DNA of 64,000 bases from assembly GCF_000337175.1 (NCBI RefSeq), contig NZ_AOIJ01000087.1, forward strand, positions 1 through 64,000, given 5' to 3'. This DNA comes from Natrinema gari JCM 14663. Its GTDB lineage: Archaea > Halobacteriota > Halobacteria > Halobacteriales > Natrialbaceae. A program made the position numbers and the translations under genes. Below are positions 53,276 to 61,101 of the stretch, piece after piece. How positions within the stretch are numbered: position 1 is the stretch's first letter; each line of letters begins with the position of its first letter. Under the pieces are notes generated by a model. It made no database searches. It was given only the letters and a program-made list of their open reading frames with translations, and was not told the DNA's origin.

Positions 53276-54046
53276 TCACAGGAGTCCGGGCGGGCCGCCG
53301 TCCGAATCGTCGTCGGTGTCGATATCCAGGCCGAACTCCTCGCGCTCCCTTTCGAGTTGCTTGACCTGCCAGTAGTAGTAGCCGATGCCGACACCGCCGA
53401 GCAGGACGACGACGCCGATGAGGCCGAGGAACAGCGGCACGTCCCGCGCGAGGTAGTACCGGAGCGAAATCGTGCTGTCGAGATCATCCCAGGAGAGGCG
53501 CTCCCGGCCGTCGACGATCTCTCGTTCGTAGCCGTTCGGCGCGACATCGCCGAACAGGAAGTTCGACGTTCGATGCCCCTCCGGAACCGTCACTTCGTAC
53601 GACCCCTCGACGTAGGCCGGCAACCGGAACGTCTTCCGGCCGGCGTCGCCGGCGAACGCCAGCGTCCCGTTCTCGTCAGGCACCTGTACGGTCGTCTCCG
53701 ATCGACCCTGTTCGACCTCGAGTTCCGAGCCCGTGAGCTCGGTCCCGTTGGGATACCAGTAGCGGACGCTGTTGATCTCTAAGGGTTCCTCGCGGAAGAG
53801 CGTCGACCGGTACAGCGACAGTTCTTCGGACCCGTTGAGATCGTAGACCGCCTGGAATTCGCCGTCGCTGATCAGATTGCCGTCCTCAAGTTCGATGGCG
53901 ACGTCCGCGTCGCTGTCACGCAGCTCGCTGTAGTTCCCGTCTTGATCGAGCTGTTCGTCCGAAATGCCGCCGGAAAACGCCGAACAGCCGGCCAGCGTCG
54001 CGAGCAGTGCGACCGCAAGCGCCGCGAGAGCGAGCCGTCGATTCAT
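53276..54046 (-). CDS. Lipoprotein with C-terminal membrane helix (DUF5803-like)
   Basis: A 256-aa predicted cell-surface protein. The N-terminal signal peptide (LALAALAVALLATLAGCSAF) has a lipobox with Cys21. A beta-rich extracellular domain follows (EELSLYRSTLFREEPLEINS, VTVPEGHRTSNFLFGDVAPNG), then a transmembrane helix near residue 210-230 (PLFLGLIGVVVLLGGVGIGYYYW) and a short charged cytoplasmic tail. The ATG at 54046 is fixed by the signal peptide; the frame is open further upstream but lies over the DUF2110 gene. It starts one base after the stop of that gene and is the last of a three-gene series with tfe. Similar three-gene orders occur in haloarchaea. Function unknown. Confidence 0.85.
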   Translation of the reverse strand: MNRRLALAALAVALLATLAGCSAFSGGISDEQLDQDGNYSELRDSDADVAIELEDGNLISDGEFQAVYDLNGSEELSLYRSTLFREEPLEINSVRYWYPNGTELTGSELEVEQGRSETTVQVPDENGTLAFAGDAGRKTFRLPAYVEGSYEVTVPEGHRTSNFLFGDVAPNGYEREIVDGRERLSWDDLDSTISLRYYLARDVPLFLGLIGVVVLLGGVGIGYYYWQVKQLEREREEFGLDIDTDDDSDGGPPGLL

Positions 54047-54047
54047 A

Positions 54048-54728
54048 CTAGGGAACGACACAGCGGAGTTCGGCCGGGAGATACTCGCCCACGCTCGCGA
54101 GTAGGCCCGGCGGATCGGTGTTTTCGGTACAGATGACGCTTTGCTCGAGCAGTCCGAGTCGCTCGACGGTGACGTAGTCCTGTGCGTGGCCCGCACGGTT
54201 GAGTGTGGCGCGGACTTCCGCTCGGGTCGCGCTGTTGACGTTGAGTCGCCCGTCGCCGCGGGTCCACTCGTAGAGGCGGTCCTGTTCGGCCTCGGCGAGA
54301 CGGGACGGGTCGTCCGCGCCGCCGTAGACGAACTGCAGGGGCAGATGCTGGACCAGTCCGTACCGGTCGCGGATCTGGGTCGCCGACCCCGGGCCGAGTC
54401 CGAGTTCGTCGACCGGGATCCGGACGCCGTCACCCTGTCCGGCGTCGAGGACGAACCCGTCTTCGTCCCAGGACTCGAGGGTGCCGACATAGGTGTCGCC
54501 GGCCTGGAGATCGGGGACGATTTCGCCGAACTCCTCGCGGAGGACGTTCCGCGCGACCGTGGCGTCGTCGCCGTCGATCGTTACCGACGGGAAGTCGTCG
54601 TGCCGAATCCCGATCTCGAACTCCGCGTCGAGTTCGCCGATCTCGTTGGTCACCAGCGAGCGCAGCGAATCCAGCGACCGCTCGCGGGCTTCGCCGTCGA
54701 CGTAGAGTTTCGTTGCAAGTACGACCAT
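54048..54728 (-). CDS. DUF2110 family protein
   Basis: A 226-aa conserved archaeal protein of the DUF2110 family. Segments include VVLATKLYVDGEARERSLDSLRSLV, an S1-like beta-barrel region GDTYVGTLESWDEDGFVLDAGQGDGVRIPVDEL cut here as GDTYVGTLESWDEDGFVLDA, and RLNVNSATRAEVRATLNRAGH. The barrel suggests nucleic-acid binding. Its start codon shares a base with the tfe stop (TAATG), so it is coupled to the transcription factor gene, which points to a role in transcription or RNA handling. This is inference from context. Confidence 0.85.
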   Translation of the reverse strand: MVVLATKLYVDGEARERSLDSLRSLVTNEIGELDAEFEIGIRHDDFPSVTIDGDDATVARNVLREEFGEIVPDLQAGDTYVGTLESWDEDGFVLDAGQGDGVRIPVDELGLGPGSATQIRDRYGLVQHLPLQFVYGGADDPSRLAEAEQDRLYEWTRGDGRLNVNSATRAEVRATLNRAGHAQDYVTVERLGLLEQSVICTENTDPPGLLASVGEYLPAELRCVVP

Positions 54729-55252
54729 TAGGCGTCCGCGTCGATGTTGAGTTCGTCCTCGAGGGCGTCGAGGCGGTCGTCCATCGCGTCGACCAGTCGG
54801 TTGTTATCCATCGATTCCAGCGGCGAACCACACTCGGGACACTCGAAGTTGAAGTCCATCGCCTCGCCGAATTCGAACCGAATAGAGCAGATCTCACAGA
54901 GGTAGAACTCGTGGTTGCGCTCGTACTCCCGGCGCTCGTCGAGGGCCTCGTGGAGCCGATACATCTCCTCTTCCAAGTTCTCCGGGATGTTGTCGTACTC
55001 GAAGGTCCAGAGATACGTCAGCCACCCCGAGTCCTCGTCGCGCAGTCGCCGATACGTGGCGAGATCGTTCTCGTAGAGAATGAACAGCGCGCGCCGCACG
55101 TCGTTCAACTCGAGGTCGAGTTCCTCCGCGAGCTCCTCGTCGGTCACCTCGCCGTCAGGGGGGGCCGCCGCGACGGGCATCCCCTTCGGACCGACCAGCT
55201 CGTGCAAATATTTCTGGATCACCGGGTCCTCGAGCAGGTCCTCAAAAGCCAT
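54728..55252 (-). CDS. tfe: Transcription initiation factor E, alpha subunit
   Basis: A 174-aa archaeal TFE-alpha, which helps RNA polymerase open promoters. The N-terminal winged helix (AFEDLLEDPVIQKYLHELVG to LRDEDSGWLTYLWTFEYDNI) is followed by a coiled linker (LEEEMYRLHEALDERREYER) and a zinc ribbon with CEICSIRFEF and CPECGSPLE. The ATG at 55252 is chosen because the TATA box at 55278-55285 lies 26-33 nt upstream, giving a leaderless mRNA, and because homologues begin MAFEDLLEDPV. Two alternative in-frame ATGs (55261, 55279) are too close to the TATA. It heads a three-gene operon. Confidence 0.96.
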   Translation of the reverse strand: MAFEDLLEDPVIQKYLHELVGPKGMPVAAAPPDGEVTDEELAEELDLELNDVRRALFILYENDLATYRRLRDEDSGWLTYLWTFEYDNIPENLEEEMYRLHEALDERREYERNHEFYLCEICSIRFEFGEAMDFNFECPECGSPLESMDNNRLVDAMDDRLDALEDELNIDADA

Positions 55253-55277
55253 TACCCGCATGTAACGGCATGGAGCC

Positions 55278-55285
55278 ATTAAAGC
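55278..55285 (-). promoter_or_regulatory. TATA box of tfe
   Basis: Read on the minus strand the element is GCTTTAAT, placed 26-33 nt upstream of the ATG at 55252. It decides the tfe start among three possible ATGs. Confidence 0.6.
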
Positions 55286-55499
55286 TTGTCAAGTGGACCC
55301 GCCCCGGTGGCGCAGTACGCTATCGGCCGCCTGCGCGAGAAGCGACAGCGGCCACCGATGCCGAACGCCACACCCGTCGGTAGAAGGCGGCAAACGCAGT
55401 ACAGAAGCCCCCATCGCTCGTCGGGAACGCGCTGACCGACACGACCGCCGGCGGGGTCGAGCGCGATGCTTATGATGCTGGCTCAGCGTTTTCGAGACA

Positions 55500-56510
55500 A
55501 TGACGCCCGATGCCTCCTGCGGTGGCGCTCGGTCGGAGACCGCCTGCTCGCGGATCCATCGCCTCGAGTTCGACGTTCCCTGGCCGCCCAAACACGTCGC
55601 CGCCTACCTGCTCGAGGGGCCCGAGCCGATCCTGATCGACGCGGGCGCACCCGACGAGACCGGCAGCTCGGACCGCGTCGGTGAGACGGAACTGCGCGAG
55701 GGGCTCGCCGAGGTCGACGCCGTCCCGGCCGACATCGACCACGTGCTCGTGACCCACATCCACAGCGACCACATCGGCCAACTCCCCACGCTCCGGGCGG
55801 CTGGCGCGACGGTTCACGCACCGAAGGCAGGGCTCGCCCGACTCGAGGCCGAGCTGGACACCGTCCGGGCCGGCCTCCGGGAGACGGCGCGGTCGGCGGG
55901 CTACGACGACGACCTCGAGACGGTACTCGAGGAGGAACTCGACTCGCGTCGTCGGGACCGCCGATTGGTCGACGCCGAGAGCGCCCGGCCGATCGATCCG
56001 ACCGAACCGTTCGTCGTCGGTGGTCGCGAGTTCCGGGTCTTCGAAACGCCGGGCCACGAAGTCGATCACCTGTGTTTCGAGACGACCGTCGCGGGGACTG
56101 ACGTGCTGTTCGCCGGCGACGCGCTGATCGAGCCGTTTCGCGCGGGGGCCTTCCACGTCGGCTTCGACCGCGGTGCCTACGAGGCCGTCGACGCCTACTA
56201 CGAGGCCATGGACCGACTCCAGGGAACGGCTGCGACGCACGTCTTTCCCGGCCACGGCCCTGTCTTCGAGGACCCCCAGCGAGTCGTCGAGACCACGCGA
56301 GAACGGTTGGATACGTTACTCGCGGAGACGCGGGCGGCGCTCGAGGCGATCGAGCCGGCGACACCCCGTGCGATCGCCGAGGAACGCGTCGGGACCGTCC
56401 GCTATCACGCGCCGGTACTCGACACGCTCGGGGCGGTCGGCACGCTCGAACGGCGTGGAGCTGTCACGTTCGAGACGACGGACAGCGTCCGGTACTACCG
56501 GATGGCGTAG
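55500..56510 (+). CDS. MBL-fold metallo-hydrolase
   Basis: A 336-aa metallo-beta-lactamase-fold hydrolase. The metal-binding motif is THIHSDHIGQL (HxHxDH), followed by His in TPGHEVDHLCF, Asp in LFAGDALIEPF and His in THVFPGHGPVF. The C-terminal 60 residues (TPRAIAEERVGTVRYHAPVLDTLGAVGTLERRGAV) form an extra helical domain of glyoxalase-II/hydroxyacyl-hydrolase relatives. Substrate unknown. The next gene, an acyl-CoA ligase, converges on it; no operon partner. The start at 55500 has a TATA-like CTTATGA about 30 nt upstream, but an internal start cannot be excluded because the first 20 residues look unconserved. Confidence 0.87.
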   Translation: MTPDASCGGARSETACSRIHRLEFDVPWPPKHVAAYLLEGPEPILIDAGAPDETGSSDRVGETELREGLAEVDAVPADIDHVLVTHIHSDHIGQLPTLRAAGATVHAPKAGLARLEAELDTVRAGLRETARSAGYDDDLETVLEEELDSRRRDRRLVDAESARPIDPTEPFVVGGREFRVFETPGHEVDHLCFETTVAGTDVLFAGDALIEPFRAGAFHVGFDRGAYEAVDAYYEAMDRLQGTAATHVFPGHGPVFEDPQRVVETTRERLDTLLAETRAALEAIEPATPRAIAEERVGTVRYHAPVLDTLGAVGTLERRGAVTFETTDSVRYYRMA

Positions 56511-56531
56511 GACCGCGCGACAACCGGCGAC

Positions 56532-58109
56532 CTACTCCTCACGCTCCTCGAGTTTGTACTTCTGAATCTTGCCGCTCGTCGTCCGGGGCAGGTCCGTGAC
56601 GAACTCGACCTCGCGGGGATGTTTGTAGCTGGCCACCGCTGCCAGACAGAACTCCGTGATCTCCTCGGCGGTGACGTCGCTGCCGGGAGCAACGCCCTCG
56701 GACGGGATCACGAACGCCTTCGGCACCTCGTTGCGCCGCTCGTCCGGAACCCCGACGACGGCGACGTCCGCGACGGCCTCGTGTTCCAGGATGAGGTCCT
56801 CGAGTTCGCTGGGATAGACGTTGTACCCACCGGAGACAATGACGTGTTTCTTCCGGTCGACGATCTCGTAGTAGTTGTCCCGATCGCGGCGGGCGACGTC
56901 GCCGGTCCGAAAGTAGCCGTTCTCGGTGAAGGCAGCCGCGGTCGCCTCCGGCATGTCGTGATAACCCGCCATGACCTGCGGGCCGCGGACGAGGAGTTCA
57001 CCCTCCTCGCCGGGGCCGACTTCCACACCCGAGTCGTCGACGATCTTGCAGTCAGTCATCCGGAGCGGTTGGCCGATCGTCCCGTGTTGCAGCCCGAAGG
57101 TCGACCCCGACTGCGTGTGGGTCGCGCCATGGGTCTCGGTGAGACCGTATCCCTCGGCGATATCGACGCCCGCGGTCTCCTCGAACCGCTCCTGGACTGC
57201 CGTCGAAAGCTTCGCACCGCCCTCGGAGGCCGACTCGAGGCTGCTGAGATCGTACTCGCCGAAGTCGTCGAGCGCAACCATATCCGCGTACATCGTCGTG
57301 ACGCCGACGAAGTGCGTGATCCCCTCGTCCTCGATGAGTTGCAGACACTCCCGGGCGTCCCACTCGAGTGCGCTCCGGAAGTAGAGTCGGCCGCCGCCGA
57401 CCAGCGGCTGGAGGGCGGTGTGGGTGAAGCCGGTGATGTGGTAGAGAGGCAGCCAGGTCAGGCTGCGGACGGCCGCCGGCTCGACATCGACGTTCGAGGC
57501 GGTCAGCGGCCACAGCAGCTGTGCACGGGTGTTTTCGTGGGTGAGCTCGACCCCCTTCGGATCGCCGGTCGTCCCCGAGGTATAGGGCAACAGCGCCACG
57601 TCGTCGTCGGCCCGCTCGACCAGCGTCGGCTCGCCACGCAGGTCCTCGAAGGCGTGATCGTCCGGGTCCCGCTCCCAGTCCTCGCTCCGGATGGTGATCA
57701 CCGCGGGCTCCATGTCGGCGTCCGCGGTCGCCTGGGCCACGACATCCCGGAGCGCGGGGTGGGTGATGACGGCGCTCGCGTCCGTGTCCGCCAGCTGGTA
57801 GGCCACTTCGCGGCGCTTGTACTGGGGATTGACCGGCGAGATCTCGACGCCGGCCTTGAACGCGCCGATCGAGGCGATCAGGTACTGCGGACAGTTCGGC
57901 AAGAACAGCAGGGCTCGATCGCCGGGCTCGAGGCCAATCCCGTGGAAGCCGCCGGCGAGTTCGGCGGTCCAGTCGCGGACGTCCGCGTGGGTCCAGCGCC
58001 GGCCGTGATGTTCCATCGCCTGTGCGTCCCCGTGGTGAGCTGCCGTCCGATCGAACAGGGTCGCGACGTTGCCCGCTCGCGCAGCGTCGTCGATCGCCGT
58101 CAGGTCCAT
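56532..58109 (-). CDS. Long-chain fatty acid--CoA ligase / AMP-dependent synthetase
   Basis: A 525-aa acyl-CoA synthetase of the ANL superfamily. The P-loop-like motif is LLPYTSGTTGDPKGVELTHE, and A5 is GYGLTETHGATHTQ. A7 is YFRTGDVARRDRDNYYEIVD, with DRKKHVIVSGGYNVYPSELE, and A10 is PRTTSGKIQKYKLEER with the catalytic Lys. It activates a fatty acid to its CoA thioester. Chain length cannot be read. The start at 58109 (MDLTAIDDAARAGN) is supported by a TATA-like element at 58132-58139 about 26 nt upstream; the 58133 ATG lies in the TATA. It may feed the acyl-CoA dehydrogenases in the window. Confidence 0.94.
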   Translation of the reverse strand: MDLTAIDDAARAGNVATLFDRTAAHHGDAQAMEHHGRRWTHADVRDWTAELAGGFHGIGLEPGDRALLFLPNCPQYLIASIGAFKAGVEISPVNPQYKRREVAYQLADTDASAVITHPALRDVVAQATADADMEPAVITIRSEDWERDPDDHAFEDLRGEPTLVERADDDVALLPYTSGTTGDPKGVELTHENTRAQLLWPLTASNVDVEPAAVRSLTWLPLYHITGFTHTALQPLVGGGRLYFRSALEWDARECLQLIEDEGITHFVGVTTMYADMVALDDFGEYDLSSLESASEGGAKLSTAVQERFEETAGVDIAEGYGLTETHGATHTQSGSTFGLQHGTIGQPLRMTDCKIVDDSGVEVGPGEEGELLVRGPQVMAGYHDMPEATAAAFTENGYFRTGDVARRDRDNYYEIVDRKKHVIVSGGYNVYPSELEDLILEHEAVADVAVVGVPDERRNEVPKAFVIPSEGVAPGSDVTAEEITEFCLAAVASYKHPREVEFVTDLPRTTSGKIQKYKLEEREE

Positions 58110-58131
58110 GCATTGTGGTACCCCCGACCAC

Positions 58132-58139
58132 ATTTAAAA
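58132..58139 (-). promoter_or_regulatory. TATA box of the acyl-CoA ligase gene
   Basis: On the minus strand TTTTAAAT lies about 26 nt upstream of the ATG at 58109 and overlaps the alternative upstream ATG at 58133. It therefore supports the shorter start and a leaderless transcript. Confidence 0.55.
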
Positions 58140-58240
58140 CCTTATCTATCCAACACACGCGGACCGGAAGCAAGCTGGCGAGCCCGGCCGAGCCGTGACG
58201 AGCGATACATTTAGGAGCGTGAGTGTAGTATTGCCGACAG

Positions 58241-58897
58241 ATGGTTCTCGAGTCGGTATCTCAGCTGCGTGATCGCATCGACCGCGTCGATGCCGCCGTC
58301 GCCGCCGTCGGCATCGGTGCGGCCGTCGGTCTCGACGTGGCACCGAGCGTGATCGGGTCGCTCCTCGGGATCGCGATCGGGAGCGTGTTTTTCGAGGTCG
58401 CGCTCGAGGAGTTCGACGTCGATCCGGCGCTTTGCTGGCTCGCCTTCGGGGTAGTCGCCGTGGCGGCAGGTCTCGTCCAGCTACGGGAGGGGAGCCGCTG
58501 GTTCGGTCCTGCGCTACTGGCGGCTGGCTGCTGGATCTGTCTCGATGCCCTGTCCGCGCGGCGGCCCGACGACGGCACAGCGGAGACCGACGCGCCCGAC
58601 ATGACGGACGACGAGTACTACCTCGTCGCACTGCACAGCCGCTGGCTGCTTGTGGCACTGCGCGAGGCCGACCGGCCGCTCACGAAGGCGGAACTCTGTG
58701 ATCGGACCGGACTCATGGAGGCGGACATCGATCGGCTGCTCGCGGTCCACGGTGGCTCGAGCCCGATCGAACGGGTGGGAAACGGCTACGTACTCGACGA
58801 GGACGAAACCGGGGTCCTCGCGGCTGTCCGGACGGCCGTCGGGATGATCTGGGGCCGACTCGTCCGGCCGGTTCGACTGCTCGCCTCGCGCGGGTGA
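58241..58897 (+). CDS. Membrane protein with C-terminal winged-helix-like domain
   Basis: A 218-aa protein. The N-terminal half contains about four hydrophobic stretches (AAVAAVGIGAAVGLDVAPSV, VIGSLLGIAIGSVFFEVAL, LCWLAFGVVAVAAGLVQL, WFGPALLAAGCWICLDAL). After a short acidic linker the C-terminal domain reads DEYYLVALHSRWLLVALREA, PLTKAELCDRTGLMEADIDRLL, GGSSPIERVGNGYVLDED. This has the helix-turn-helix plus wing pattern of a winged helix. It may be a membrane-bound transcription regulator or a protein that merely uses the fold. No family name can be given. It starts 131 bp from the acyl-CoA ligase gene, which is divergent from it, and converges on aTrm56. Confidence 0.75.
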   Translation: MVLESVSQLRDRIDRVDAAVAAVGIGAAVGLDVAPSVIGSLLGIAIGSVFFEVALEEFDVDPALCWLAFGVVAVAAGLVQLREGSRWFGPALLAAGCWICLDALSARRPDDGTAETDAPDMTDDEYYLVALHSRWLLVALREADRPLTKAELCDRTGLMEADIDRLLAVHGGSSPIERVGNGYVLDEDETGVLAAVRTAVGMIWGRLVRPVRLLASRG

Positions 58898-58907
58898 CAC
58901 CCGCTCG

Positions 58908-59474
58908 TTACTCCGCGTCGGACGCGGACTCGTCCTCCGTCGCTTCGACGCGCTTGCCCGTCTCCATCGGAATCACGTGCCGGTCGGCGTCGACCCATTC
59001 CCGCTCGAGTTCCCGCCCCTCGAACAGGCGGTCGAGGAAGACCGCCAGTCCGGCTACTTCGGAGTGGGGCTGGTTCGTGACGCCGACGTTCCAGTCGGCT
59101 TCCTCGTAGACGTCGAACGGGACTTTCTCGGAGCCGACCACGAGCAAGAGCGACTCGCCCGCGTCGGCGTGAGCCGCCCGGATGTCGTCCGCGACGTCTT
59201 GGACGCGCTCGCCGTACATCGTCAGGTGGACGACTTTTCCCTCCCAGTTGCGGATGATCCCCTGTGGCCCCTCGATGAGTTCGGCCTCGAAGGGACCGCC
59301 GAAGCGGTCGGTAATATCTGCGACAGTCTCGAGCGACTGGCCGGCGTTGTCGGGAAAGAGCACGCGGTCGGCCCCCAGCGCCCGCGCGGTCAGTCCGACG
59401 TGGGTCGTCATCCGATCGTCCCGGCCGGGCCGGTGGCCGAGTCGAAGGACGGCGACCTCGGTGTCGTCGTGCAT
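58908..59474 (-). CDS. trm56: tRNA (cytidine(56)-2'-O)-methyltransferase
   Basis: A 188-aa archaeal SPOUT methyltransferase that 2'-O-methylates C56 in the T-loop of tRNAs. The family signature LRLGHRPGRDDRMTTHVGLTARALGADRV is at the N terminus, followed by NAGQSLETVADITDRFGGPF, VVHLTMYGERVQDV and the SAM-binding knot region LLLVVGSEKVPFDVYEEADWN, VGVTNQPHSEVAGLAVFLDRL. The start is the ATG at 59474 (MHDDTEVAVLRLG); a GTG at 59486 is in frame. It converges on the membrane wHTH gene and is divergent from the cupin gene. Confidence 0.93.
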   Translation of the reverse strand: MHDDTEVAVLRLGHRPGRDDRMTTHVGLTARALGADRVLFPDNAGQSLETVADITDRFGGPFEAELIEGPQGIIRNWEGKVVHLTMYGERVQDVADDIRAAHADAGESLLLVVGSEKVPFDVYEEADWNVGVTNQPHSEVAGLAVFLDRLFEGRELEREWVDADRHVIPMETGKRVEATEDESASDAE

Positions 59475-59611
59475 GCCCGTAGTCACTCTCGGGCGAGGTT
59501 AGGAGGTTTCGTTTTCCATTCAGGTCGCACCGAGTTCGGTCCGCCACGCTGGCACGCGGACCGATGCGCGTGGCACCCAATAGTAAGTGCTCGACGCGAG
59601 TGGGACCGAGT

Positions 59612-60088
59612 ATGGAGAAGACGAACGAATCGACCCTCGCGTGGCAGGAGTACGACCACGGTGAAACCGCGTTCCGCCGGAAAGAACTCGCGAACGCCGT
59701 CGACGCGTCCGACCTCGGCTGCAGCCTCTACGAACTGCCTGCGGGAATGCGGTCGTGGCCCTACCACTACCACACGGCCAACGAAGAGGCGATTTACGTT
59801 CTGGCGGGCGAGGGACGGCTCAAAACGCCGGACGGGCTCGAGCCGCTGACGGCCGGCGATTACGCGACGTTCCCGGCCGACGAGTCGGGCGGCCATCGGG
59901 TCGTCAACGACGGCGACGACCCACTGCGATATTTGGCGATATCGACGATGAACGAGCCCGACATCACCGTCTATCCCGAAACGGGGAAATTCGGCGTCTT
60001 CGTCGGCTCGCCGCCGGGCGGCCGCGACGAGCGGTCGCTCGAGGGGTACTATCGCATCGATGACCGGACGGAGTACTGGGAGGAGTGA
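59612..60088 (+). CDS. Cupin-domain protein
   Basis: A 158-aa single cupin. Cupin motif 1 is WPYHYHTANEEAIYVLAGEGRLKTP, cut here as YHYHTANEEAIYVLAGEG (His-x-His and Glu ligands), and motif 2 is ATFPADESGGHRVVNDGDDP with the fourth His. It ends with a conserved YRIDDRTEYWEE. Related proteins act as sugar-phosphate isomerases or metal-binding enzymes; the function here is unknown. The start at 59612 is preferred to 59564, because a CAATAGTAAG stretch at about 59579-59588 lies at TATA distance. Confidence 0.88.
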   Translation: MEKTNESTLAWQEYDHGETAFRRKELANAVDASDLGCSLYELPAGMRSWPYHYHTANEEAIYVLAGEGRLKTPDGLEPLTAGDYATFPADESGGHRVVNDGDDPLRYLAISTMNEPDITVYPETGKFGVFVGSPPGGRDERSLEGYYRIDDRTEYWEE

Positions 60089-60280
60089 CGGAACGCGACT
60101 CGACGACAGCGCCGTCCCGAACGCTGGCATCTGGCGGCTGCACGCTCGAGATAGCCGCTCCGACGGCTGCTGTCGGCGAATTTGGACGAACACTCGCCCG
60201 CGAACGTCGCCGATACGCTTTTTCGGGTGCGTGCGAAACACCCGCATAATGATGGGGTTCCGGAGGCGGGTGAGCGGCCG

Positions 60281-60502
60281 ATGACGAGGGTTCGCGAGTG
60301 GATCACGACTGCCCGTGAAGAACGGTGGGGAATGCTGACTGATCTCGCGTTCGCAGTCGTCTGGGTAACGGTCGTCGAACTCGTCACCTACCTGCTCTCG
60401 CCCCCGACCTGGGTGTATTACACGCTCATGCTCGCCGGGATCGTCGCGTATTTCGGCTTCGTCTGGAACTTCGAACTCGCGATCAGCCAGCAGCACCGAT
60501 AA
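60281..60502 (+). CDS. Small two-helix membrane protein
   Basis: A 73-aa protein with a basic N terminus (MTRVREWITTAREERWGML) and two hydrophobic helices, LTDLAFAVVWVTVVELVTYL and WVYYTLMLAGIVAYFGFVW, separated by SPPT. It ends FELAISQQHR. No family with known function is recognised; similar small proteins are common in haloarchaea. The ATG at 60281 is used because a CATAATGAT at 60244-60252 lies about 30 nt upstream; longer frame from 60182 lacks hydrophobic or conserved content. Confidence 0.7.
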   Translation: MTRVREWITTAREERWGMLTDLAFAVVWVTVVELVTYLLSPPTWVYYTLMLAGIVAYFGFVWNFELAISQQHR

Positions 60503-60629
60503 GTTCGACTGCGGACTCCTCGAGCGACCACGCCGACGGGAGACCGAGTGGTCTCCGATCCGCCGTACCGATGGCGCTCCCGTCGGCCGGAGAACACGTT
60601 ACAAAAAACGAGCCGCAGTCAGCGATCCG

Positions 60630-61097
60630 CTACTCGGTCTCTTGGCCTTCGATATCGACGACGAGGACCGGCACGTGCGTCGACCGGAGCGTCCGTTCGG
60701 TGACGCTGCCGAGTAGCGCTCGTCGGATACCCGACCGTCCGTGCGACCCCATCACGACGAGGTCGATGTCGTTGTCGTCGATGTAGTCCGAAATGAGCGA
60801 GTGGGGTTTGCCCGCCGAGACGTTCTCGACGGACTCGAGGCCGCGTTCCCGGGCGCGGTCGGCGACGTAACCGGTGGCGCGATCGGCGCGTTCTCGGACT
60901 TCGCCCATCTCGCTGAACTGGCCCTGTTCGATGCGATCGACCTGTTCGGCACCCAGACTCAGGCTCATCGAGTCGGTATCGACCACGTACAGGGCGTGGA
61001 CGTCGGCCCCGTACTGGTCGGCGAGGTCGAGCGCGTGCGCAACCGCAGCCTTGGACGTTTCGCTGCCGTCAGTCGGAACGAGTATTCGGTCGTACAT
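60630..61097 (-). CDS. Universal stress protein (UspA family)
   Basis: A 155-aa single UspA domain: MYDRILVPTDGSETSKAAVAHALD, VHALYVVDTDSMSLSLG, then the ATP-binding motif VVMGSHGRSGIRRALLGSVT (G-x2-G-x(n)-G-S). It likely binds ATP. The start is either 61097 (MYDRIL), 4 bp after the symporter stop, or 61109 (MTNPMYDR), overlapping that stop by 8 bp (ATGACTAA). Both are compatible with coupling to the acetate-symporter genes. Haloarchaeal UspA genes often follow transporters. No separate promoter is visible. Confidence 0.92.
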   Translation of the reverse strand: MYDRILVPTDGSETSKAAVAHALDLADQYGADVHALYVVDTDSMSLSLGAEQVDRIEQGQFSEMGEVRERADRATGYVADRARERGLESVENVSAGKPHSLISDYIDDNDIDLVVMGSHGRSGIRRALLGSVTERTLRSTHVPVLVVDIEGQETE

Positions 61098-61101
61098 TGG
61101 G

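Noticed and set aside
55290-55499. Possible tRNA gene upstream of tfe (GCCCCGGTGGCGCAGT-like D-arm sequence)
   Set aside because: No TTCGA T-loop, no pairing acceptor arms and no anticodon stem could be found in the expected places.
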